Assembly (NCBI GenBank): GCA_050015895.1
Contig: JBEKAN010000204.1
Coordinates: forward strand, 1-8,026
Direction of reading: 5' to 3'
Length of the DNA: 8,026 nt
DNA from: JBEKOF01 sp050015895
GTDB taxonomy: Bacteria; Verrucomicrobiota; Verrucomicrobiia; Limisphaerales; Palsa-1400
A program made the position numbers and the translations under genes. Below are positions 1 through 5,590 of this stretch, piece by piece (position 1 is the first letter of the stretch; every line of letters begins with the position of its first letter). Below the pieces are notes generated by a model. That model had not been told where the DNA came from. It did no database searches and saw nothing but the letters and a program-made list of their open reading frames with translations.

Positions 1-316
1 CATGTGGATTGACGGCTGGCCCAATGGAGGAACGGAGGGCAGAAGCGGCGACACATCCCCCGTGAATTTATTCACTGGCGCGCCGCACAGGCCGGTCACG
101 GCCGGCACGATGATTTGGCGCTGGTGCATTGAGCGGCATGGCGTGGCTTTTATCCCGCAAACGGCGTCGGCTGGAGCGGCGGTTGCAACCGAGCCGTATC
201 CCGGCGGCATCCACATGGTATTGGCCGACGGCCACGTGGAGTATTCGACCTTGGACGATCTTTGGTCATTATACTACTGGAACGCGCTTTCCGTGCCGCA
301 GCCCCGCGCCCCATGA
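1..316 (+). CDS. Prepilin-like (H-X9-DG / DUF1559-type) protein, 3' end only
   Basis: This is the C-terminal part of a protein whose start lies before the window; the ATG at position 2 is probably an internal Met. About 104 codons are visible, ending in TGA at 314-316. The last third carries a PGG-I-x-M-x-x-ADGHVE stretch (the DG Asp is window codon 76), then a DLWSLYYW segment. This pattern is typical of the C-terminus of prepilin-type (type II secretion/pseudopilin-like) proteins that are numerous in Verrucomicrobia, Planctomycetes and Lentisphaerae. In the classical H-X9-DG motif a His stands ten residues before the Asp; here that place is a Tyr. Members usually begin with a type IV pilin methylation/cleavage helix, which cannot be checked here. 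Their function is largely unknown; surface or pseudopilus-like structures are assumed. The family assignment is from motif recall, and no neighbour supports a more specific role. Confidence 0.65.
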   Translation, partial: MWIDGWPNGGTEGRSGDTSPVNLFTGAPHRPVTAGTMIWRWCIERHGVAFIPQTASAGAAVATEPYPGGIHMVLADGHVEYSTLDDLWSLYYWNALSVPQPRAP

Positions 317-447
317 GTTTCTGAACTTGAGAAAGCTTCCGCATCAGCGCGTTTTGCCGAACTCGCAAGATTCCGATCCTCAGATTTGAGCCGGTTACCC
401 CTTTCACGTCCCTGCCACCACTGGCGCGCCCCAGCAGCCGCGCATGG

Positions 448-477
448 TTAAAAATCCACAAAAACGACAATTAGGCT
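448..477 (+). promoter_or_regulatory. Possible promoter for the IIA gene
   Basis: A -35-like TTAAAA (448-453) and a -10-like TAGGCT (472-477) are separated by 18 bases. Transcription would start near 484, giving a leader of roughly 36 bases before the ATG at 520. The -35 matches the sigma-70 consensus at four of six bases and the -10 is poor. The main support is that the same TAGGxT form recurs at the better tig and rpmE candidates. Confidence 0.3.
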
Positions 478-478
478 T

Positions 479-518
479 GAAATGCGCGGGGGATTCAGGC
501 GAAATGCGGGAGCGATTC
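479..518 (+). repeat. Two imperfect copies of an 18-bp repeat before the IIA gene
   Basis: The copies lie at 479-496 and 501-518, a 22-base period, and agree at 15 of 18 positions (GAAATGCG, a G-rich middle, GATTC). The second copy holds the purine-rich GGGAG (508-512) that probably serves as ribosome binding site for the ATG at 520. The first copy holds a similar GGGGG run. It may be a small tandem duplication of the translation-initiation region, or chance. Confidence 0.45.
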
Positions 519-519
519 T

Positions 520-990
520 ATGAACCTTGCTGATATTTTGGTTTCGAGCAAAAGCATCCTGCCCGGCATGGAGGCGGGGGACCGATGGGCGGCGATTGAC
601 GAACTGGTGGGCAACCTCATCGCCACCGGGCGGATCAAACCGGAAAACCGGGAGGCGATCATCGCCGTGGTCAAGAAGCGGGAGTCGTCCATGAGCACCG
701 GCATCGGGTTTGGCATCGGGATTCCGCACGCCTCGACCGATCTGATTCCCGACGTGGTGGGCGCGCTGGGGCGGTCGGCCAAGGGGGTGAATTTCGAGGC
801 GCTGGACAATCAGCCGGTGAATCTGGTGATGCTCTTTCTGGTGCCCCAGGGCCAGTTCCAAAAGCATCTGCACACGCTGGCGGGCATCGCCAAGCTGCTT
901 CACATCAAGGAATTTCGGCAGGAGCTCGAGCAGGCCCCCGACGCGGAGGCCATGTTTCAAATCATCAAGAAATACTCCGCCGCCCGCTGA
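520..990 (+). CDS. ptsN: PTS EIIA type-2 domain protein, PtsN (EIIA-Ntr)-like
   Basis: A 156-residue single-domain protein matching the mannitol/fructose-type IIA fold, with closest resemblance to nitrogen-PTS PtsN. Such proteins accept phosphate from an HPr-like carrier on a histidine and usually act in regulation (potassium, nitrogen or carbon status) rather than sugar uptake. The expected active-site His is H70 in the STGIGFGIGIPHAS stretch. The second conserved His is H118 in KHLHTLA, and the DNQPVNL segment before it is also typical. Length matches E. coli PtsN (about 160 aa). The start at 520 has a GGGAG eight bases upstream. No PTS transporter, HPr, EI or rpoN gene is visible nearby; argS follows after 74 bases on the same strand. 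It could instead be the IIA part of an unlinked sugar PTS. The fold is secure, and the exact role is inferred. Confidence 0.85.
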   Translation: MNLADILVSSKSILPGMEAGDRWAAIDELVGNLIATGRIKPENREAIIAVVKKRESSMSTGIGFGIGIPHASTDLIPDVVGALGRSAKGVNFEALDNQPVNLVMLFLVPQGQFQKHLHTLAGIAKLLHIKEFRQELEQAPDAEAMFQIIKKYSAAR

Positions 991-1064
991 CGCGGCCGCG
1001 GGGTTCCGCGAAGGGACCGGGTTTGCCGCGGCCCCGGGGATCTGGTTGGAGTTGAGTTTTTATT

Positions 1065-2798
1065 GTGCTTGACAAAATCCTGGAACAACGCCTGCAAGAG
1101 GCCATCGCCGCCGTGCTGCCGGAGGCGGACCCGGGCGGCGCGCGTGTGCGGCCCTGCCCGGATCCACGCTTCGGCGACTACCAGAGCAACGCGCTGATGG
1201 CGCTGGGGAAGGCGGCCAAGATCAATCCCCGGAAGTTGGCGGCCGACGTGGCCGCGCGGTTGGACGTGGGCGAGTGGTGCGAGTCGGTGGAAGTGGCCGG
1301 GGCGGGCTTTCTGAATTTCTGGCTCAAGGTTTCCGCCATCGCGCGGGCCCTGCAAGACTTGGCGCGCGGGGAGGGGGCGCCGGTGGAGAAAACCACGAGG
1401 CCGCGTTGCATCGTCATTGATTTCAGCTCCCCGAACGCGGCCAAGGCGATGCACGTGGGGCATATTCGCTCCACGATTCTGGGCGATTCTCTGGCGCGCG
1501 TCTCGCGGTTGCTGGGACACCGGGTCATCACCGACAATCACCTGGGCGACTGGGGCACGCAGTTTGGGAAACTGATCGTGGGCTGGAAAACCCACCTGGA
1601 CGCCGCCGCGCTGGCCCGCGATCCGATCGGGGAGATGGAACGACTTTACAAATTGATCAACGCCGCCGGCGAACAGGACCCGAAGATTCTGGAGAGCGCG
1701 CGGCGGGAGCTGGTCAAACTGCAAGGAGGGGACGAGGAGAATTTGCGACTGTGGCGGGAGATGATCGCGTTATCGCAGGAGCAGTTTGACCGGGTGTACC
1801 GCAGGCTGGGGGTGAAGTTCGACCACACTTATGGCGAGAGTTATTACAATCCGCGATTGAAGGAAGTGGTGGAGGACTTGAAACGGCGCGGTCTGGCGCG
1901 GGAGAGCGAGGGGGCGATGGCGGTGTTTTTCGACGACGTTCCCGAATTGAAGGGACAGCCGGCGCTGGTGCGAAAAAGCGACGGCGGCTTCAATTACACG
2001 ACCACCGACCTGGCGACGCTGCAATTCCGGATGGAGGGCGGAACGTGGGGCGCGCCGCCGGACGAGATCATCTACGTGACCGACGGACGGCAGCAACTGC
2101 ACTTCAAACAGCTTTTCACGCTGTTCCGCCGCTGGCGTCCCGAGGCGGGCGTCAAGCTGGCGCACGTCTGGTTTGGCTCGATTCTGGGGGAGGACGGCAG
2201 GCCGTTCAAGACGCGGGCCGGCGAAACCGTCGGTCTGGAAGATTTGCTTGACGAGGCGGAGGAGCGCGCGTTCCGGGTCGTGACGGAAAAGAACCCCGAA
2301 TGGGACGAGGCGCAGCGGCGGGAGATCGCGCGGGTCGTCGGCCTGGGGGCGGTCAAGTACGCCGACCTGTCGCAGAACCGGCAGAGCGATTACGTGTTCA
2401 GTTGGGACAAGATGCTCTCCCTGCAGGGGAACACCGCGCCGTATTTGTTGTACGCCCACACGCGCATCCGGAGCATTTTCCGCAAAGGCGGCGAGAGCGC
2501 GGCGGAGGCGGGAAAGGGAGGTTTCGCGCTGGGCGCGCCGGAGGAAATTGCGTTGTCGCGGCGGCTGCTGGATTTCGGATTGATCTTGGAGGCGGTGGCG
2601 GAGGAGCACCGGCCCAACTTCCTGTGCGGCTACCTATATGAGCTGGCGGGCGACTTCGCGCGCTTCTACGAGAACTGCCCCGTGCTCAAGGCGGAGCCGG
2701 CGTCGCGCGCCACCCGGCTGGCCCTGTGCGACCTGACCGCCCGCGTGCTGCGAGAGGGCCTGGACGCGCTGGGCATCGCCACGACCGAGCAGATGTAG
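1065..2798 (+). CDS. argS: Arginyl-tRNA synthetase (class I)
   Basis: This cytoplasmic enzyme joins arginine to tRNA-Arg using ATP. The predicted protein has 577 residues, the usual bacterial ArgRS size. The N-terminal tRNA-recognition (Add-1) domain covers roughly residues 1-90 and includes FGDYQSNALMALGK. The Rossmann catalytic domain holds the HIGH-class signature as HVGH at 130-133, inside SSPNAAKAMHVGHIRST, and NHLGDWGTQFG at 158-168. The KMSKS-equivalent region is KTRAG at 382-386. The C-terminal DALR-type anticodon-binding domain starts near residue 455, after LQGNTAPYLLYAHTR, and ends in the typical ARVLREGLDALGI. The start is GTG at 1065; a GGAG at 1048-1051 is 13 bases away, rather far, but the N-terminus aligns with known ArgRS from memory. 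The stop is TAG. It probably shares a transcript with the membrane-protein gene that begins 12 bases after the stop. Confidence 0.97.
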   Translation: MLDKILEQRLQEAIAAVLPEADPGGARVRPCPDPRFGDYQSNALMALGKAAKINPRKLAADVAARLDVGEWCESVEVAGAGFLNFWLKVSAIARALQDLARGEGAPVEKTTRPRCIVIDFSSPNAAKAMHVGHIRSTILGDSLARVSRLLGHRVITDNHLGDWGTQFGKLIVGWKTHLDAAALARDPIGEMERLYKLINAAGEQDPKILESARRELVKLQGGDEENLRLWREMIALSQEQFDRVYRRLGVKFDHTYGESYYNPRLKEVVEDLKRRGLARESEGAMAVFFDDVPELKGQPALVRKSDGGFNYTTTDLATLQFRMEGGTWGAPPDEIIYVTDGRQQLHFKQLFTLFRRWRPEAGVKLAHVWFGSILGEDGRPFKTRAGETVGLEDLLDEAEERAFRVVTEKNPEWDEAQRREIARVVGLGAVKYADLSQNRQSDYVFSWDKMLSLQGNTAPYLLYAHTRIRSIFRKGGESAAEAGKGGFALGAPEEIALSRRLLDFGLILEAVAEEHRPNFLCGYLYELAGDFARFYENCPVLKAEPASRATRLALCDLTARVLREGLDALGIATTEQM

Positions 2799-2810
2799 GA
2801 GATCGCGTTT

Positions 2811-3242
2811 ATGGACACACCCCCCTTTGTCAACGAAGACCAGCGGCAGAGAGACAACGAGCACATCAACCTGCTGTCGGTGTTTCATTTCGTTCTGAGC
2901 GGTCTGGCGCTTTTCGGGATGGCGTTCCTTTTGTTGCACTATTTTATCATGCGCAGCTTCTTCACCCATCCCGAAAGGTGGCCCACCAAAGGCGAGGCCG
3001 GTCCGCCCAAGGAGTTTTTTGATGTCTTCGTCTATTTTTATATTTTCATGGGGGTCCTGCTCGTGACCGCGTGCGTTGGGAACGTTCTTTCCGGCGTGTT
3101 TCTTCGACAGAGAAGGCACCGCATGTTCTCCCTGATTGTCGCGGGTCTGGACTGCGTGCAGATCCCCTTCGGGACCACGTTGGGGGTGTTCACGTTCATA
3201 GTGCTGCTGCGGGACTCTGTGCGGCAGTCGTATGTGGAGTGA
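2811..3242 (+). CDS. Small unrecognised membrane protein, three predicted TM segments
   Basis: A 143-residue protein with a charged, hydrophilic N-terminus (about residues 1-18) and three hydrophobic segments at roughly 19-47, 70-98 and 105-133. A Pro/Lys-rich loop lies at about 52-68 and an RQRRHR basic loop at 99-104. The basic loop suggests that this side faces the cytoplasm. The final segment contains PFGTTLGVFTFIVLLR, a pattern I recall from a family of small uncharacterised membrane proteins in several phyla; no function is known to me. The start is well supported: GGAG at 2798-2801 lies nine bases before the ATG and overlaps the G of the argS TAG stop, so translation may be coupled to argS. 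The next membrane-protein gene starts 18 bases after its stop. That it is a real gene is likely; its role is unknown. Confidence 0.8.
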   Translation: MDTPPFVNEDQRQRDNEHINLLSVFHFVLSGLALFGMAFLLLHYFIMRSFFTHPERWPTKGEAGPPKEFFDVFVYFYIFMGVLLVTACVGNVLSGVFLRQRRHRMFSLIVAGLDCVQIPFGTTLGVFTFIVLLRDSVRQSYVE

Positions 3243-3260
3243 GAAAAGCACCGAGCACTC

Positions 3261-3692
3261 ATGCACACCGCGCTACAGCTCCTGGCGTTATGCTCGCTGG
3301 CTTTCGTAACGCTCTGCGTGGCGCTGGTGTTGCTGAACATCTATGATGGCGTGATCGGAAACGACCTCACCTTGCATAGTGCCGGCAAAGAGGCCGCCAT
3401 CGCGGGGGTCGCCGCGCTTGTCGAGGGGGCGGGGCTGTGGATCGTCGTGTACTTTGGCCCTGTCGCCACCCGCGCCTTAGTTGTTCCGGCCCTGATCGTG
3501 GCGCTGATTTACAAGGTTGGCCACCTGGAAGACTGGAGCAAGGGCGACGTTCTCATGCTGCTGGTCTTCCAGTTGGCGATCGCATTTTTCGCCGCGTTGC
3601 TGATTGGCGGTCAATTCCAGGCGGCAGTCCTTGTCCTGCTGGTGTTTGCGGCTTGTTTGGCCGCGATTGCCAGTTTCGCGAAGAACTTGTGA
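3261..3692 (+). CDS. Small unrecognised membrane protein, four to five TM segments
   Basis: This 143-residue protein is not one I recognise. Hydrophobic stretches lie at about residues 4-28, 45-65, 70-87, 97-117 and 120-140, with charged connections (NIYDGVIGND near 26-35, KVGHLEDWSKGD near 85-96). No catalytic motif, cysteine pair or signal-peptidase site stands out. The start ATG at 3261 has no convincing Shine-Dalgarno site, but the hydrophobic N-terminus and the short 18-base gap to the previous gene support it. It resembles its neighbour only in length and membrane character; no sequence similarity is apparent by eye. It would be the last gene of the rightward argS cluster, meeting tig tail to tail 17 bases later. 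It may belong with the previous gene in a membrane complex, but that is a guess from position alone. Confidence 0.7.
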   Translation: MHTALQLLALCSLAFVTLCVALVLLNIYDGVIGNDLTLHSAGKEAAIAGVAALVEGAGLWIVVYFGPVATRALVVPALIVALIYKVGHLEDWSKGDVLMLLVFQLAIAFFAALLIGGQFQAAVLVLLVFAACLAAIASFAKNL

Positions 3693-3709
3693 AGATTGCC
3701 GCGGACCGG

Positions 3710-5026
3710 TCACGGACGAGGCGGGGCGGGGACGTCCTCGATCTTGGCGTATTGGACGAGGAGGTCCACCACTTTGTCATGAAGGATTTGGCGGTGGAGG
3801 TCCTCCAGGCGGTGGTTCTTCTCCAACTCCTTGTAGAGCTTGTCCACGGGCATTTTGTTCTCCGTGGCCAGGGCCTGGAGGCGGTTGGCGATTTCCAGTT
3901 GCTCGACGCGCACGCCCTCCTTTTCGGCGATCTTGCGAAACACGAACTGGGCCTTCACCCGCTCCTTGGCGGCGGCATTGGCGGTGGCGTAGATTTTGTC
4001 CTTCTCCGCGTCCAACACCTCCTTGGGAATGCCGCGCTGCTGGTTGTCGCTGACAATGCCATAGACGATGGCGCGGGTCTCCTCCGTGACGAGGGTTTCG
4101 GGCAGATCGCATTGGACGCCCTGAAGGAGGGCCTGGGTGACTTGCTGGCGCATTTTACGGCTCTGGGTCTGGTTCCACTCGTTCTGCAAATCCGAGCGCA
4201 CGCCCTCGCGCAGGGTGTCCAAGTCCTTCGCGCCCCAGGATTCGGCGAACTTCTGGTTGACCTCCGGCAGAACCTTCTCCTTGACCTCCACGACTTCGAC
4301 CTCATAGACGGCCTTTTTGCCAGCCAAGAGCGGGATCATGAAATCGGGCGGGAAGTCAATGTTGACGGCGCGTTTTTCGCCCGCCTTGGCGCCGAGGAGT
4401 TGCGGGCCGAAGCCAGGTAGGAAGGAGTCCTTCTCGGTTTCAATCCAGAAGGCCTTTTTCTCTGTCAGGCCCCTGGCCGTGGGGGCGATGTCGGTGAGGG
4501 GTTTGCCGTCGCAGGTTCCGGTGTAATTGACGACGGCGATGTCGCCCTTGCGGACCTCGCGCGGGACCGGGAGATAGGCGGCCTGGCGCTCGCGGAAGAG
4601 TTGGAGGGCGCGCTCGATGTCCTGCGGCGTGGCGCCGCCCATTTCGCGGTGCGCGGGCAGGCCCTTGTATTCGGGCAGTTGGATATCCGGGGCGGTCTCC
4701 ACCGTGACGGCAAATTGCAGCGCCTGGCCGCGGGCAAATTGGATCTCCTCCACATCCGGCGCGAGGACCGGGGTGATCTTCTGCTCGGCGACGGCTTTGC
4801 GATAGGCGTCGGAGATGAGCTTGCGTTTGGCCTCCTCCTGAATCTCCTTCTCAAACCGCTTGGCCACCATGTCCTTGGGGGCCTTGCCCGGGCGGAACCC
4901 CGGGAGCCGGACCTCGCGCTGATAGTCGCGCGTGACCTCCTGAAAAGACTCCTCGACCTTTTCGGGTTCGACCTCCACTCGCATCAATTTTTTGCAGGGA
5001 GCCAAAATCTCAACCGTAACATTCAC
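3710..5026 (-). CDS. tig: Trigger factor, ribosome-associated chaperone and peptidyl-prolyl isomerase
   Basis: Trigger factor binds near the ribosomal exit tunnel and shelters nascent chains. The predicted protein has 438 residues (E. coli, 432). The ribosome-binding signature GFRPGKAP falls at 43-50, the same numbering as in E. coli. The FKBP-like PPIase domain spans about 158-250 (KGDIAVVNYTG, FLPGFGPQLLGAKAGE, DFPPDF). The helical C-terminal chaperone arms fill the remainder, and the protein ends in a Pro-rich tail. I chose GTG at 5026 because an AAAGG lies six bases upstream and because the signature numbering then fits. The longer frame opens at a TTG (5062) and would add 12 residues with no evident binding site. 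Here tig stands alone on its strand: clpP/clpX, frequent downstream partners, are not next to it, because a convergent gene follows. A good candidate promoter precedes it. Confidence 0.95.
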   Translation of the reverse strand: MNVTVEILAPCKKLMRVEVEPEKVEESFQEVTRDYQREVRLPGFRPGKAPKDMVAKRFEKEIQEEAKRKLISDAYRKAVAEQKITPVLAPDVEEIQFARGQALQFAVTVETAPDIQLPEYKGLPAHREMGGATPQDIERALQLFRERQAAYLPVPREVRKGDIAVVNYTGTCDGKPLTDIAPTARGLTEKKAFWIETEKDSFLPGFGPQLLGAKAGEKRAVNIDFPPDFMIPLLAGKKAVYEVEVVEVKEKVLPEVNQKFAESWGAKDLDTLREGVRSDLQNEWNQTQSRKMRQQVTQALLQGVQCDLPETLVTEETRAIVYGIVSDNQQRGIPKEVLDAEKDKIYATANAAAKERVKAQFVFRKIAEKEGVRVEQLEIANRLQALATENKMPVDKLYKELEKNHRLEDLHRQILHDKVVDLLVQYAKIEDVPAPPRP

Positions 5027-5073
5027 AAAACGCCTTTCGGTGCGACGGGTCAAACCGACCAATCGAGCTTGGA

Positions 5074-5102
5074 ACCCTAGGCACTGGCGGGCGCGGCGTC
5101 AA
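5074..5102 (-). promoter_or_regulatory. Promoter candidate for tig
   Basis: Read on the minus strand, TTGACG (5102-5097) is followed after exactly 17 bases by TAGGGT (5079-5074). The -35 matches the sigma-70 consensus at five of six bases and the spacing is ideal; the -10 keeps the TA...T frame. Transcription would begin near 5067, leaving a leader of about 40 bases that contains the AAAGG binding site ahead of the GTG at 5026. Confidence 0.55.
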
Positions 5103-5160
5103 GCTTATCAGGTGTTGTTTTGGATGCCGGCCGCGGATGAAAGATAAGTGAAAAAAGGGC

Positions 5161-5188
5161 TTGCGCGGGGCGGCCCCGCTGGTAGGTT
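5161..5188 (+). promoter_or_regulatory. Possible rpmE promoter with an inverted repeat in its spacer
   Basis: TTGCGC (5161-5166) and TAGGTT (5183-5188) are 16 bases apart. The spacer holds a perfect 6-bp inverted repeat, GCGGGG (5165-5170) and CCCCGC (5174-5179), around a three-base centre; this could be a repressor site or chance in GC-rich DNA. Transcription would start near 5195, only about ten bases before the rpmE ATG, so the leader would be very short. That short leader makes the call uncertain. Confidence 0.35.
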
Positions 5189-5204
5189 AGGCACCCTTGC
5201 TTTT

Positions 5205-5447
5205 ATGAGAGCCAAGATTCATCCAAAATATGTGGAGGCGGAAATTCGTTGCGCCTGCGGCAACGTGATCAAAACCCGCTCCACCAAGCCCAGCATCATG
5301 ATCGGCATTTGCAACGCCTGCCACCCCTTTTACACCGGCACCCAGAAGTTCGTGGACACCGCCGGGCGCGTGGACAAATTCCAGCAGCGCATGGTCAAGA
5401 CCCAGGCGGCGCAGGCGGCCCATGCGGCCAAGAAAAGAAAGAAGTAG
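5205..5447 (+). CDS. rpmE: 50S ribosomal protein L31, zinc-binding type
   Basis: An 80-residue L31 of the zinc-binding (C+) class, a late-assembling large-subunit protein bridging towards the 30S head. It starts MRAKIHPKYVE, closely matching the E. coli start. The four zinc-ligand cysteines are C16 and C18 (CACGN) and C36 and C39 (CNACHPFYTG). GRVDKF at 54-59 is also conserved. The last 14 residues or so form an Ala/Lys-rich basic tail ending in KKRKK, longer than the E. coli tail and probably in contact with RNA. An in-frame ATG/GTG-type start 19 codons upstream (5148) is unlikely: it would add a Gly/Arg-rich stretch not found in L31. An AGG at 5189-5191 is 13 bases from the chosen ATG, so the ribosome binding site is weak. 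It is transcribed divergently from tig and followed by a strong terminator. Confidence 0.95.
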   Translation: MRAKIHPKYVEAEIRCACGNVIKTRSTKPSIMIGICNACHPFYTGTQKFVDTAGRVDKFQQRMVKTQAAQAAHAAKKRKK

Positions 5448-5461
5448 CCCCTTTCCGCCCC

Positions 5462-5505
5462 ACCGCCCGCAAGAGGAGGCACTTTTGCGGGCGGTCGCTT
5501 TTTTT
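5462..5505 (+). terminator. Intrinsic terminator after rpmE
   Basis: An 11-bp perfect stem pairs ACCGCCCGCAA (5462-5472) with TTGCGGGCGGT (5485-5495). A G-T and an A-T pair can extend it inward to 13 bp with an eight-base loop. After CGC a run of seven T follows (5499-5505). It starts 14 bases after the rpmE stop. This is a classical rho-independent terminator and suggests that prfA depends on read-through or on its own promoter. Confidence 0.92.
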
Positions 5506-5549
5506 CCATGAGCCGCACCCATTGCATTCGCGCCGAGAGCTGAACGCCA

Positions 5550-5584
5550 CCCCCGAGTCCGGGGGGCGGCCGCCGCCCATTTTT
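5550..5584 (+). promoter_or_regulatory. Overlapping hairpins in the prfA leader, the second terminator-like
   Basis: Hairpin A pairs CCCCCG (5550-5555) with CGGGGG (5560-5565) around AGTC. Hairpin B pairs GGGCGG (5564-5569) with CCGCCC (5573-5578) around CCG and is followed by ATTTTTA. The two share G5564-G5565, so both cannot form completely. Hairpin B ends 12 bases before the prfA ATG, where a ribosome binding site would be expected. An attenuator or translation-control role is possible but unproven; GC-rich DNA makes such pairs by chance. Confidence 0.4.
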
Positions 5585-5590
5585 ATTTCC

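Noticed and set aside
994..1061. Terminator after ptsN
   Set aside because: The 8-bp GC stem has a 24-base loop, and the T-run is more than 20 bases beyond the stem, so it does not fit an intrinsic terminator.
957..1724. Minus-strand open frame across the ptsN-argS gap (255 codons)
   Set aside because: Antisense to ptsN and argS, with no recognisable domain.
1770..2609. Minus-strand open frame opposite argS (279 codons)
   Set aside because: Shadow of argS, with no motif and Arg/Gln-rich low-complexity translation.
3437..4420. Long plus-strand open frame opposite tig (327 codons)
   Set aside because: It lies antisense to trigger factor and overlaps the membrane-protein gene; the Leu/Asp/Gly-rich translation is what GC-rich antisense frames give. 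No family resemblance.
5027..5062. Longer trigger factor from a TTG start at 5062
   Set aside because: The GTG at 5026 has a well-placed AAAGG and gives E. coli-like numbering of the GFRxGKxP signature.
5148..5204. Longer L31 with 19 extra N-terminal residues
   Set aside because: The extension is not L31-like and runs through the candidate promoter; MRAKIHPKY is the conserved start.
5249..5590. Upstream extension of the prfA frame
   Set aside because: The frame stays open through rpmE and its terminator, but has no Met before 5591 and no RF1-like sequence.
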